From positions 2,480,001 to 2,544,000 of the forward strand of contig NZ_CP182486.1 in the NCBI RefSeq assembly GCF_052327305.1: a stretch of 64,000 nt of DNA. The letters are read 5' to 3'. Position numbers and translations under genes: made by a program. A model generated the notes under the pieces. The model ran no database searches. It was not told the DNA's origin and saw only the letters and a program-made list of their open reading frames with translations. Positions 17,054-26,344 of this stretch are shown here, piece after piece. The first letter of the stretch is position 1; every line of letters starts with the position of its first letter. The stretch is from Sphingobium sp052327305. Its GTDB lineage: Bacteria > Pseudomonadota > Alphaproteobacteria > Sphingomonadales > Sphingomonadaceae.

Positions 17054-17473
17054 CTAGTTCACAGAATGAGCCACGCGCAGACCTTGCCGCCGCATTGAGG
17101 CACCGATCAAGCCAAAGCCTGCGATCATCAAGGCCCAGGTGGCCGGCTCGGGCACTGCCCCACCGGGCACAGACGCACCTCCGGGCACGCCCATCATACG
17201 GTAGGTCGAGGCATAATCGCCAAGGATCGTAAAGACCGGATCGACCCTGGCCGTAGCGCGCGAGCCCTTCCTTCCCGAATCGCCAGCCCCTGCGGATGCC
17301 ATCATCTCGATATGAGAGGTGATGGAGGGCTTGAGATTGTAGATCTTGTCGACTTCGAAGAAGGCGACGACCCTCTCCACCCCGGTCAGATCGTCGGGAC
17401 TTGCGGCGCCAATCACGTCCCATTCTTGGCGCAGCGCATCGGGGCCGTCGTAGACACTGGTGCTATTGAAGCG
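17054..17473 (-). pseudogene. PEPxxWA-CTERM protein, 5'-truncated
   Basis: About 140 codons of the C-terminal part of a secreted protein. It ends with a sphingomonad-style PEP-CTERM sorting signal: VPEPATWALMIAGFGLIGAS followed by MRRQ, that is motif, transmembrane helix and basic tail. The exosortase system would process such a protein at the cell surface. The frame has no credible start: at about 17470 the sequence changes into the antiporter fragment read on the other strand. A short ATG frame beginning at 17491 borrows antiporter bases. No exosortase gene is in the window. Confidence 0.75.
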
Positions 17474-18366
17474 CTGATCCGGTGCTGGCATCCGACATCC
17501 AGGTCGGTCCCCCCAAGACCGGAGAAGAGGATGAGGTTCGCTTCGGGCTCACATCCGAAGCTGGCCTGAATGACGGCCTCGCCTTCCCGTTCGTGCATCT
17601 TGCGATCGCCCTCGGCTTGGCCGCCACGACTGGGGAGCCCTGGGCCGGGCAGTGGTTGCTTCACAATGTCCTGTGGGAGATTGGTGCCGGCGTGATCGGG
17701 GGCTGGCTTATCGGTCGACTGTTCGGCTGGTTGACGTTCTACGTCCCTGCCGACACGAAGCTTTCCAAGACGGGAGACGGTCTCATCGCAATATCGGCCA
17801 CTTTCGTCTCCTACGGAGTGACCGAGCTGATCCACTGCTACGGTTTCCTGGCTGTTTTCGTCACCGCGCTGACGTTGCGCCGATCGCATCGCGATCACGA
17901 ATTCAACCGGCAAATGCACGACATAACCGAGCAGGTGGAGCGTCTGGCGATGATGGTCCTGCTGCTCCTGTTTGGCGGGGCGCTGGTCAATGGTCTGCTG
18001 CGCCCGCTGGAACTGCTCGACGTGGTAGCGTCCGCAATGATCCTACTCGTCATCCGGCCGATCGGCGGGATGATCGCGCTCATCGGATTTAAGGCCGACA
18101 TTGCGGAGAAGATGACGCTGGCCTTTTTCGGCATCCGCGGGGTGGGCTCATTCTACTATCTGGCCTATGGTCTCAACCATATGTCGTTGGCGGCTGGCGA
18201 GCGCCTGTGGGCCATCGTTGGCCTCGTGGCGCTATTCTCGATCCTGCTTCACGGCCTCACAGTCACGCCGGTCATGCGGCAGCTCGACAAGAGCCGGGGG
18301 CGAGACCCGGACGCCGACGATGCAACGCCGCCCCCTGGACTTCAGGGACCGGCCTCGCGCTCGTGA
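17470..18366 (+). pseudogene. Na+/H+ antiporter (CPA1/NhaP type), N-terminal half missing
   Basis: The frame encodes the C-terminal about 297 residues of a cation:proton antiporter. It begins inside the conserved motif DPVLASDIQVGPP and SEAGLNDGLAFPFVHLAIAL, the ion-binding helix region of the family, and keeps the remaining transmembrane helices (FFGIRGVGSFYYLAYG). Full-length members have roughly 130 more residues at the front. An in-frame stop at 17467 and the junction with the PEP-CTERM remnant show the front has been lost. A GTG at 17482 could start translation, but a working transporter is unlikely. Confidence 0.8.
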
Positions 18367-18582
18367 CCAACAGAGTTCAGCAGCCAAGGCGAAGGTCGCC
18401 GCCATAGTCGTCGTTCGACCTCTCGCGTCAGCTCCCTTTGCCTTGTCGTTTGTTCATCGAGCTAGGCGAGCGGAAACGTGCCATGGCATCGACGCCTGAC
18501 CCTCGTCGCAAGGTGCCTTACGCGGCGTCGATCACGCGTCCGGCGCGCAATCATTTTCCGTAGTCAGCTCCGCTAAAATCGC

Positions 18583-18602
18583 TTATCTAACTTATCAGAT
18601 AA
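18583..18602. promoter_or_regulatory. Palindrome upstream of the GH2 gene
   Basis: TTATCT-N8-AGATAA, perfect 6-bp arms in an AT-rich patch, 25 bp before the GH2 start. It could be an operator or part of a promoter; no cognate regulator is evident next to it. Confidence 0.35.
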
Positions 18603-18627
18603 CTCGATACTTTGCTGGGAGATGGGG

Positions 18628-21243
18628 ATGTTTAGGTGGATCAGCCTTGGTCTACTCGTACTGGCGCTCGCGGCGCCTGAACGCGCGGCTGCTCAAAATG
18701 ATGCCGATCCACTCGCCAGAATCAGCCATTCTGGGCGGCAGATCATCAATTTCAACGCCGACTGGCGCTTCAAGCGAGGCGAAGTGCCCGAGGGAGAGGA
18801 GATCGACCTTGACGACAGCAGCTGGGAAAGGGTGGGGCTTCCTCACAGCTTCAGCCTCCCATATTTTCGAGCGCCCAACTTCTACACAGGCGACGGCTGG
18901 TATCGGAAAGTCCTGACCTTAGCTCCCCTGAGTGCGGAGCGGCGGTTGTCACTGGAGTTCGAAGGAGCGTTTCAGGACGCCCAGGTGTTTGTGAACGGTA
19001 TCGAGGTCGGTCGCCATCGCGGCGGCTATACCGGCTTCCCCGTCGATATAACTAAGGCGGTTCGTCCAGGCCGCAACGTGATCGCTGTACGGGTGAACAA
19101 TGACTGGCAGGCAACACTGGCCCCCCGCGCGGGGGAACATGTGTTCAGCGGCGGACTTTATCGGGATGTCTGGCTCGTCGCCACTGATGCTGTCCACGTG
19201 CCTTGGACGGGCACGCGCATCACCACACCGGAACTGTCGGCCGCTTCCGGTAAAGTAGCGACCGAAACCGAAGTGCGTAACGCGGGCGACGTGTCAACGA
19301 ACGTCACTGTGCGAACGCGGATCATCGATGATCACGGAAAGATGGTCGCTGCACTGCCTGATGGGCAGGTTAAGCTGGCGCTAGGCGCCACGGTGGTCGT
19401 CAAGCAAAGTTCGCAGCCGATCACTCGACCGAGCCTCTGGAGCCCGGAAAGCCCCACGCGGTATCGCGCGGTGACGAGTCTTATGGTCGATGGAAAAGAT
19501 CGCGATCGCTTCGAAACGCCGTTCGGGTTCCGCTGGTTCGAATGGACCGCAGATCGCGGTTTCTTCCTCAACGGAAAACACCGCTACTTCAAAGGGGCCA
19601 ATGTGCACCAGGATCAGGCCGGGTGGGGTGACGCTGTCACCAATGGCGCCATCGACCGCGATGTCCGTATGATCAAGGATGCTGGTTTCGATTTTATACG
19701 TGGCTCACATTATCCGCACGATCCCCATTTCGCCGAGACCACGGACAAGCTAGGCGTTCTCTTTCTTTCAGAGGCGCCGTTCTGGGGCACGGCATCCTTC
19801 AAACATCCATGGGGAGCGTCCGCCTATCCTACGGACCCGGCCGATCGCGCCGCCTTTGATGCGAGCGTTAAACAGCAACTCGTGGAGATGATACGCATAA
19901 ATCGCAACCACCCCTCGATCGTGATCTGGGGCATGGACAATGAAGTGTTCTTCACGACCAAGGAAACTCTGCCCGAAGTTCGTCGGTTGCTGAAGGAAAT
20001 GGTTGTGCTCTCCCATGAGCTTGATCCGACGCGACCCGCGGCAATCGACGGCGCGCAGCGGGGAGAAATTGACAAGCTCGGCGACGTTGCCGGGTATAAT
20101 GGTGATGGAGCCAGCCTGTTTCCTAATCCTGGCATACCCAACTTCGTTGCCGAATATGGGGTGACAATGACCGACCGCCCGGGGGATTACGCGCCGGGTT
20201 GGGACGACTTACCCAACACGCCTGGCGCCGATAAGAACAAGGAAGGCTCCTGGCGCCTTCCGTGGCGCTCGGGCGAAGTTATTTGGACGGGCTACGATCA
20301 TGGCTCGATTGCCGGAAAACGTTTCGGCGGAATGGGTATGATCGACTATTTCCGCCTACCTAAGAGGCAATACCACTGGTATCGAAACCGGTATGCAGGT
20401 GTTGCTCCGCCAGCATGGGCAGTTGTCGGGACACCGGCGGCTCTGCGTATTACAACGAGCGCTCCGACGATCGCCCGTGCTGACGGCACAGACGACGTCC
20501 AGATCATTGTCAGCGTTGTCGATGCACAGGGGCGGCGCGTAACAAGCAGTCCTTCCGTCCGCCTTGCTATAGAGGCTGGCCCAGGCGAACTGCCTACGGG
20601 TCGGGCCATCAACTTCTCCCCAGACACGGACATCGTCATTCGCGATGGTCAGGCCGCCATCGCAATGCGGAGCTGGCAATCGGGTGTCACGAAATTGCGT
20701 GCCACGTCGGCGGGTCTGAAGGATGCTGTCGCAACGGTTCGCACATTGGCGGGCCCCGCTTTTGAGCCGGGCAAGAGTTTTATTGTCGCCGATCGGCCTT
20801 ACACCCCTTTTGCGCCGCCGCTGAAGGATCGTCCCGGCGACACTGTTTTCGGCGTTAACAACCCTACTTTTGCGAGCAGCAGCGCTCCCAATCACAGTTC
20901 AAAGATGGTCAACGATGGCGATCCTGGAACCTACTGGAGCCCGGCCGCTGATGATGCGGTAAAGGGCGTCACAATCGACATGGAACGCTTCGTCGAAGTG
21001 CATCGAATAAGTCTCACATTCCCGCAAGCTGGTCCCTATGGCTTTGTCGCTGAAATTCAGGATCGCCAGGGGAGCTGGCAGAAGCTGGTCGAACAAATCG
21101 AAGGGCAGGAGACAAGCCAGACCCGAACGGTTGAAACCGACGCTCACGAGGGAAGAAATGTTCGCATCCGCCTCCGGGCGCCAACGGGAGCCATTTCAGG
21201 TCTCTCGGAAATACAGATCACAGGTGCCATTCGTGCGGACTGA
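18628..21243 (+). CDS. Glycoside hydrolase family 2 (beta-galactosidase-like), secreted
   Basis: An 871-residue enzyme with signal peptide (cleavage near ERAAAQ). Domain order: N-terminal jelly-roll sugar-binding domain (FNADWRFKRGE, about 40-190), immunoglobulin-like domain, and TIM barrel with acid/base in IWGMDNE (about 439) and nucleophile in FVAEYG (about 509). Further beta domains and a C-terminal F5/8-type module (about 730-870) follow. I prefer ATG 18628 because GGGAG at 18617-18621 is correctly spaced for it; ATG 18622 directly abuts that site. It should cleave a beta-linked sugar in the periplasm or outside the cell. It stands alone on the island with no transporter or sugar-uptake gene beside it. 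Confidence 0.9.
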   Translation: MFRWISLGLLVLALAAPERAAAQNDADPLARISHSGRQIINFNADWRFKRGEVPEGEEIDLDDSSWERVGLPHSFSLPYFRAPNFYTGDGWYRKVLTLAPLSAERRLSLEFEGAFQDAQVFVNGIEVGRHRGGYTGFPVDITKAVRPGRNVIAVRVNNDWQATLAPRAGEHVFSGGLYRDVWLVATDAVHVPWTGTRITTPELSAASGKVATETEVRNAGDVSTNVTVRTRIIDDHGKMVAALPDGQVKLALGATVVVKQSSQPITRPSLWSPESPTRYRAVTSLMVDGKDRDRFETPFGFRWFEWTADRGFFLNGKHRYFKGANVHQDQAGWGDAVTNGAIDRDVRMIKDAGFDFIRGSHYPHDPHFAETTDKLGVLFLSEAPFWGTASFKHPWGASAYPTDPADRAAFDASVKQQLVEMIRINRNHPSIVIWGMDNEVFFTTKETLPEVRRLLKEMVVLSHELDPTRPAAIDGAQRGEIDKLGDVAGYNGDGASLFPNPGIPNFVAEYGVTMTDRPGDYAPGWDDLPNTPGADKNKEGSWRLPWRSGEVIWTGYDHGSIAGKRFGGMGMIDYFRLPKRQYHWYRNRYAGVAPPAWAVVGTPAALRITTSAPTIARADGTDDVQIIVSVVDAQGRRVTSSPSVRLAIEAGPGELPTGRAINFSPDTDIVIRDGQAAIAMRSWQSGVTKLRATSAGLKDAVATVRTLAGPAFEPGKSFIVADRPYTPFAPPLKDRPGDTVFGVNNPTFASSSAPNHSSKMVNDGDPGTYWSPAADDAVKGVTIDMERFVEVHRISLTFPQAGPYGFVAEIQDRQGSWQKLVEQIEGQETSQTRTVETDAHEGRNVRIRLRAPTGAISGLSEIQITGAIRAD

Positions 21244-21248
21244 AGCTG

Positions 21249-21319
21249 ATCGCCAACAAAGCGGCCATTGGCCTCTCCGAAGCGGCTTCCTGACCGGTCC
21301 TTCGTTCACGAGACTGTCC
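21249..21319. repeat. Diverged intergenic repeat, copy A
   Basis: About 71 bp after the GH2 gene, similar to 24914-24986. The first 46 bp share blocks such as ACAAAGCGG, CATTGG, GAAGCG and CTTCCT, and CTTCGTTCA follows at similar spacing in both. Origin unknown; neither copy is in a gene. Confidence 0.55.
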
Positions 21320-21487
21320 GAACGGCGGATCTAGCTTGAAGGTCATACAGGGCATCAATCGACTGGGGCCGCAGACGGAAAGAGATCGGGCCGCTCGCGC
21401 TCTGGTCCGATCGAGACGCACGCCCGCCATTCAAGCTATTCGCACGAGGTCTTGAACAGCTGAGTGCGAATTCGATATGAAGTGGAG

Positions 21488-22042
21488 ATGCAACACGATC
21501 TTCCGATCGGTAAGGCGCTCCGCCGGTTTCGTCGGCTGAACGGAATCAAGCAAGGCGACATTGCGCAGCGGCTGTCAGTCAGCCAAGGCAGCGTCTCGCG
21601 CTGGGAGAGCGGCGCGCAGGAGCCTGATGCCGGCCACCGTGATCGCATCGCGGAGATTGTAGCGGCAAGCGCAACCAGCACGAGCGACGCTGCGCTAAAG
21701 CGCCTGGTGTCAACATCATCGCTGCCTGTGCATCTCATCTGCGATGCCACTCACCGGCTTCTCGCTGCCTCGCCGACACGCGCAGCATCGTGGAACGTCG
21801 ATGTTGTATCTTATCTCGGATCGTCCTTGTGGCGCTTCGCCAGCGATGAGATCATGGCGGCGGAGGATAGCCTTGCCGCCGCCGGATGGTTCGAGCGCCC
21901 GTGTCAGTTGCTTCGGTTCGCGACTGGCGGGAATGCCAGCGACGAAATCCCCGTTTCGCCCGGGATCATGCAATGGGAGACGATCCCGCTCTCCGATGGA
22001 CGCATCGGCAGGCTCACCACGACGATCGCAAGCCACGCATAA
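21488..22042 (+). CDS. XRE-family transcriptional regulator
   Basis: A protein of about 184 residues. The N-terminal helix-turn-helix (GKALRRFRRLNGIKQGDIAQ, then LSVSQGSVSRWESGAQEPD) is typical of XRE/Cro proteins. The C-terminal about 100 residues look like a small PAS-like sensory module (PVHLICDATHRLLAASPTRA). The start is uncertain between ATG 21488 and an in-frame GTG at 21464. It precedes an MFS transporter and an HD-domain hydrolase on the same strand and may regulate them. The ligand is unknown. Confidence 0.78.
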   Translation: MQHDLPIGKALRRFRRLNGIKQGDIAQRLSVSQGSVSRWESGAQEPDAGHRDRIAEIVAASATSTSDAALKRLVSTSSLPVHLICDATHRLLAASPTRAASWNVDVVSYLGSSLWRFASDEIMAAEDSLAAAGWFERPCQLLRFATGGNASDEIPVSPGIMQWETIPLSDGRIGRLTTTIASHA

Positions 22043-22086
22043 TTTTTGCGTTCCGCGGCAGCGTCGCTCCGGCTAGCAAGCGCCGC

Positions 22087-23349
22087 ATGCGACATGATCG
22101 GGTCTTTATCCTCATCCTCTGGTTGATCGGCATTCTGGCGGCCGCACAATTGGCAAAGATCGCTGTCCTCGCAACAAGCCTCGCCGACACGTTCGGACTT
22201 TCGATTGCGCTCACCGGCCTGTTGATCTCGCTCCTCGAGGTGGGAGGCGCGCTGTTCGGGCTGGCCGCCGGCATGGCGCTCGGATGGATCGGTGCTCGCC
22301 GCTCGCTGATCGCTGGCCTTGCGATCCTGGCCGTCACCGGGGTCGCTGAGGCTTATGCGTCCGGAGCGGCGGCGTTACTGGCCGCGCGCGTCGCCGAGGG
22401 GATGGGTTATCTGCTGGTCGTGATCGCGGCACCGACGCTCATCGCCGCGATCGCTTCCGAGCGCGACCGTGCGTCGGCACTCTCGTTGTGGAGCACCTTC
22501 GTCGCTGTCGGCATGGCGGTGGGCAGCGTGGTGACGGGAGTGGCGTTCGCGACTTTGGGACTGCGCGGAGCGTTCCTCCTGTGGTCGTTGTTGAGCCTGT
22601 CCGCAATGGTTACAGTGCTGCGTTTCCCCGCAGCCGCGCCGTCCGTGAGGCAGGCCCGTGCGTTTCCTGACGTGGCCGCGTGGATCGCCACATTCGGCTT
22701 CGGCCTCTACACCACTTTCATCTGCGCGCTGACGATGCTGTTTCCCTCGTTCTTGGTCGAGCGGGCAGGGGTGTCGTCACCTCTCGCGGGCTTCGCCACC
22801 GGGATCGTGGCCCTGGGTTCAGTCCCGGGGGCAGTGGTGGCGATCGGGCTCGCACGGCGAGGGTGGCTGGACGGCAAGCGCACGCTCGCGATCATCGCGG
22901 TCAGCCTGCTCGCCGCAGCTGCAGCAGCGCCGCAGGTTTTTGCGGCAGGATCGGCGCCGAACGCGATCCTCTGGACCAGTGCCGCTTGGGCACTGTGGAT
23001 TTCCTTTTCCAGCGGGATCGCATCGCCGATCGTCTTTGGACGTCTTCCCTTGCTCGCGGGTGCGCGGTCCGCCACCGATCCGAGGATTGCCCTGGCGAAT
23101 GGCTTGATTACGCAATTTGGGGCGGGTGGCGCCCTGATCGGTCCGCCGCTCGGTGGCCTTGTGGTTATGGGATGGGGTTGGGGCGGTCTGGGGCTGCTCG
23201 TCGCAGCGCTTGCCCTTGCCACAATGTGCGCACTGGTCGCAGCTGAGCTGGAGGCAGCCGGTGTCGTCGCTTCCCGAGCCGGTGCCGGCAATCGATCCTT
23301 GCGCGAACGGAATGGTCAGGTCTCAACAATCTCTATGAGGAGCGAGTGA
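22087..23349 (+). CDS. MFS transporter (CynX/NarK-like)
   Basis: A 420-residue membrane protein with about twelve hydrophobic segments and the MFS loop GWIGARRSLIAG after helix 2. It resembles cyanate/nitrate-type and drug/small-molecule exporters; the substrate is not determinable. ATG 22087 begins MRHDRVFILIL, just before the first helix; the longer frame upstream overlaps the regulator gene. Its stop overlaps the start of the HD-domain gene, implying coupling. Gene order regulator, transporter, hydrolase suggests uptake or export linked to nucleotide or analogue metabolism. Confidence 0.85.
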   Translation: MRHDRVFILILWLIGILAAAQLAKIAVLATSLADTFGLSIALTGLLISLLEVGGALFGLAAGMALGWIGARRSLIAGLAILAVTGVAEAYASGAAALLAARVAEGMGYLLVVIAAPTLIAAIASERDRASALSLWSTFVAVGMAVGSVVTGVAFATLGLRGAFLLWSLLSLSAMVTVLRFPAAAPSVRQARAFPDVAAWIATFGFGLYTTFICALTMLFPSFLVERAGVSSPLAGFATGIVALGSVPGAVVAIGLARRGWLDGKRTLAIIAVSLLAAAAAAPQVFAAGSAPNAILWTSAAWALWISFSSGIASPIVFGRLPLLAGARSATDPRIALANGLITQFGAGGALIGPPLGGLVVMGWGWGGLGLLVAALALATMCALVAAELEAAGVVASRAGAGNRSLRERNGQVSTISMRSE

Positions 23350-23960
23350 TGCCGGCGACATTGGAAGACGGGTCAGCGATCCAGCCCAGCCGGCTCGAGG
23401 GAATCCTGGCGTTTTTGCAGGCTGCCGAACAGCTCAAGGACACGCTGCGCTCCGGGCGCACGCGCCAAGGTCGGGCGGAAAGTACTGCGGAGCATAGCTG
23501 GCGATTGTGCCTGATGGTGCTGATGTTCGAGCGCGAGCTGGTCGGTCTGGATATCGCACGGCTGCTGAAGCTGCTCGTGGTGCATGATCTGGGAGAAGCG
23601 CTCTCGGGCGATACTCCGGCCGTCGCGCAGCTCGCCGACCCGGATCGTGCGGCGCGCGAACGTGCCGACCTCATTGCGCTATGCCATCCGCTTCCAACCG
23701 ACCTGCGCGAAGTGATCGTCGAGCTCTGGGACGAGTATGCCGTCGGACGCTCACCCGAAGCGGTGATCGCCAAGGGCTTCGACAAGCTCGAGACCATGAT
23801 GCAGCATCTTGTCGGTCGGAACAGTCCCGACTTCGACTATGCCTTCAACCTGGCTTATGGGACCACGCACACCGATAGGCATCCTCTGCTTCGTCAGATC
23901 CGGGCCATCATTGATGCGCAGACTGCAGAGCGTGTGGAACGCCGCGCGGCCCATGGATGA
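23349..23960 (+). CDS. HD-domain phosphohydrolase (YfbR/HDDC2-like)
   Basis: A 203-residue HD-superfamily protein. Metal ligands are recognisable: His in ESTAEHSWRL, HD in LLVVHDLGEAL and a late Asp (FDKLETMMQ). This is the pattern of the 5'-deoxynucleotidase YfbR and HDDC2 group, which dephosphorylate deoxynucleoside monophosphates. ATG 23349 overlaps the MFS stop, and GAGGAG lies at a suitable distance. The substrate class is inferred from family resemblance. Its partner transporter and XRE regulator on a mobile island make a nucleoside-related function possible. Confidence 0.82.
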   Translation: MPATLEDGSAIQPSRLEGILAFLQAAEQLKDTLRSGRTRQGRAESTAEHSWRLCLMVLMFERELVGLDIARLLKLLVVHDLGEALSGDTPAVAQLADPDRAARERADLIALCHPLPTDLREVIVELWDEYAVGRSPEAVIAKGFDKLETMMQHLVGRNSPDFDYAFNLAYGTTHTDRHPLLRQIRAIIDAQTAERVERRAAHG

Positions 23961-24051
23961 GCCCGCCCTCGGGCGAGGAGAGGCGAACAGGCGGATGCAA
24001 AAGCGATCCCTGTATCGACGCTCCAAGCTGCTGGTCGCTCAGTTCATGATA

Positions 24052-24690
24052 TCAGGCAGATTGGATATTCAGTTGCCAAAAGCTGTACAGCCCCACGATG
24101 TTGCCGCTGGTCAGAAATGGCATTGCATCGCGCAACTGATCATCACTCCAATCCCACCAGCTTAGCTCAAGCAAGCGAGCGATGTCGTCGTCAGTAAACC
24201 GCTTACGGATCACCTGGGCCGGGTTTCCACCGACGATTGTGTAGGGAGCAATATCCTTCGTTACGACGCTGCGTGTGCCGATGATTGCCCCGTCCCCGAT
24301 TTTAACACCGGGCATGACCATCGCTTCAGATCCAATCCATACATCGTTGCCGACAATGGTGTCCCCGGCCGGCCGATATCCGTTCTCAGCTCTGGCGAAT
24401 GCGGGAACCTCCGGCATCCAGAAAAATGGAAATGTGCTTATCCAGTCGCTTCGATGGCCCTGGTTGCCGGCCATAATGAACGCCGCGCCAGAACCGATCG
24501 AGCAGAACGATCCGATGATGAGTTTGTCTGCGTCCTCGCCGGGCAGCAGAAAGCGAGCGCAATCGTCGAAGCCATGACCGTGATAGTAGCCGGAATAGTA
24601 GCTGTACCTTCCAACCTGAATGTTGGGGTTGGTAACAAGACGATCGAGAGTTATGCCCTTGAACGGGCTTTCGAAAATATTGGGCATCAT
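24052..24690 (-). CDS. CatB-type xenobiotic acetyltransferase
   Basis: A 212-residue left-handed beta-helix acetyltransferase with hexapeptide repeats (IIGSFCSIGSGAAFIMAG, VGNDVWIGSEAMVMPGVKIG, IIGTRSVVTKD). The MAGNQGHRSDW motif carries the catalytic histidine of type B chloramphenicol acetyltransferases; WWDWSDDQL near the C-terminus also fits the family. Such enzymes acetylate chloramphenicol or related hydroxylated compounds using acetyl-CoA. Length matches the family. It is transcribed opposite to its neighbours on the island. Whether it confers resistance is not shown by sequence. Confidence 0.87.
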   Translation of the reverse strand: MMPNIFESPFKGITLDRLVTNPNIQVGRYSYYSGYYHGHGFDDCARFLLPGEDADKLIIGSFCSIGSGAAFIMAGNQGHRSDWISTFPFFWMPEVPAFARAENGYRPAGDTIVGNDVWIGSEAMVMPGVKIGDGAIIGTRSVVTKDIAPYTIVGGNPAQVIRKRFTDDDIARLLELSWWDWSDDQLRDAMPFLTSGNIVGLYSFWQLNIQSA

Positions 24691-25177
24691 GATTACCTGA
24701 ATGCTAGCTCGTCGCGGTCGCGGTAAGATTCGGCCAACCGTTTGGAGGGACGCGCAGGGACGATCAGTCGATCGCCCGGCTCAGCTTCTCACGTCACTAA
24801 CGCGGAAGCGTCATGCAGATGGTACACGGGGCTGACTTCATTCTGACATCATGCCGCACCCAACCGGCAAAGCCAAGCACGGTTGAGAGGTTCAAACCCC
24901 TAGTGATTCTGAAATCGCCGACAAAGCGGACATTGGACCGCTCGAAGCGCCTTCCTACAATCTGCTCTTCGTTCATCAGGCTGTGCGGCAAAGGGATCGG
25001 GCGTCATTGGGGACATACCTGCCACACACAGCGCCCTCGCCGAACGGCGGGTTCAGCCAAAAACTCCCGTTCGCGAGTGTCCCGAAAAGGATTGAATTTC
25101 GAGACAGATTAAAGGTGGGAGTGCCAACCCGGCTCAGATGCCTTGCTCGCTTCAAGGTTACTCCCTACTATGAGACA
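24691..25177. other. 487-bp intergenic stretch with repeat copy B
   Basis: Between the acetyltransferase and the methyltransferase (divergent). It holds the second copy of a diverged repeat and short overlapping frames of up to about 100 codons that resemble no family I know. Promoters for both neighbours are presumably here, but I cannot define them. Confidence 0.5.
24914..24986. repeat. Diverged intergenic repeat, copy B
   Basis: Partner of 21249-21319. The pair brackets the XRE-MFS-HD operon and the acetyltransferase gene, so it might mark the ends of a former insertion or be a scattered intergenic repeat family. Confidence 0.55.
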
Positions 25178-25957
25178 ATGTCACATCATAAGCCCGCGTT
25201 AGCTAATCCGGCGAATGCTCCAAGCACCCGCTTCTTTCCCAATGTGGGGATCACCGCGAACATGCGCGTGCTTGATGTTGGATGCGGCAACGGTGATCTG
25301 AGCCGGTTTGTGGCTGGGTTGGTTGGTCCGGGTGGCGAGGTTGTTGGTGTTGACACGAGCGAGGAAGCGCTAACGTCGGCACGCGGCGTACCAACCAACA
25401 CGGAGACTGCCCCGATCCATTATCAAATCGCCGATCTGAGCGTTGAATTGCCCGATCTTGGCGTGTTCGACGCAATCGTCGGCCGGCGAGTGCTGATGTA
25501 CCTTCCGGATGCCGCTGCAACGCTGACCCGACTGGCACTTTTGGCAAAACCGGGCACGATCCTCGCCCTGCAAGAACATGCCCGCGCCGATCTGCCGGCC
25601 GGCACCAACGCTCTCCCGGTGCATCGGCAGTGCTACAAAATGATATGGCACACCGTCGCTGCGGAAAAGGGAGACGTCGGCCTCGGCTATCGCCTCGCGG
25701 CTCTGATACGCGCAAAGGGATTCACGATCGAGCACGCACGCAGCGAGGGCGTTCTGATTCAGCCTTGGGAAGAATCCTTCCTGCCAACGCTCATGGGTAT
25801 CATGCTGCCACGCATGGTCGAACACGGTGTCGTTCGAGATCAAATCGATTTGGATACGCTCGCCCAGCGCCTTGATGACGAGCGTCGAGCAGCGAACGGC
25901 ACGATTTTTTGGGATCTTGCCTTTCTTGTATCGGGTCGTTTCAAAAGCGTCGGATAA
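25178..25957 (+). CDS. SAM-dependent class I methyltransferase
   Basis: A 259-residue protein. Motif I is VLDVGCGNGDLSRF (about residues 31-44), with the acidic end of strand 2 at VVGVDTSEEAL and a motif-IV-like LGVFDAIVGRRVLMYLPD. It resembles Methyltransf_11/25 members acting on small molecules; the acceptor is unknown. ATG 25178 gives a normal N-terminus (MSHHKPALANP); longer frames upstream look non-coding. It lies between the acetyltransferase and the small recombinase, so it is likely island cargo. Confidence 0.82.
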   Translation: MSHHKPALANPANAPSTRFFPNVGITANMRVLDVGCGNGDLSRFVAGLVGPGGEVVGVDTSEEALTSARGVPTNTETAPIHYQIADLSVELPDLGVFDAIVGRRVLMYLPDAAATLTRLALLAKPGTILALQEHARADLPAGTNALPVHRQCYKMIWHTVAAEKGDVGLGYRLAALIRAKGFTIEHARSEGVLIQPWEESFLPTLMGIMLPRMVEHGVVRDQIDLDTLAQRLDDERRAANGTIFWDLAFLVSGRFKSVG

Positions 25958-26344
25958 CTCGAACGAACTTCCCAGTTGGGGATCTTCAACGGGACGGGCC
26001 GAGCGCAGCGATCTCTCCCATATCTATAGGTGGCAGTTTCCTCAGAATCTGTTCCCAATTGCTCTTTCCCGAAACTTTCTCCGAGAGATGGAGAAATGGG
26101 ACTGTCAAATGGTGTGTAGCAGCAGCAAGCGTTGGGGAGGAGGAGCGTGCGACGAACGGCCTTCGACCGGGCGCTCCTTGTCCTTGGTCGAGAACCTATG
26201 ACTGGCCGCTTTCGGCGATAGCGGTAGTACCCGTGACCCGACCGGAACGGCTTGAGTTGGTCGGCATAGGCCCTCCGTGGGGCACCAGACCGTCAAATCC
26301 AAAGACGTTCTCCCTTTGGCCGCTCTGGCCATAGGAGAACGATC
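25958..26344. other. 387-bp region before the small recombinase
   Basis: No gene supported. Frames on both strands are overlaps of the recombinase or low-quality. The last 15 bp provide a GGAG ribosome site for the recombinase. Confidence 0.45.
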
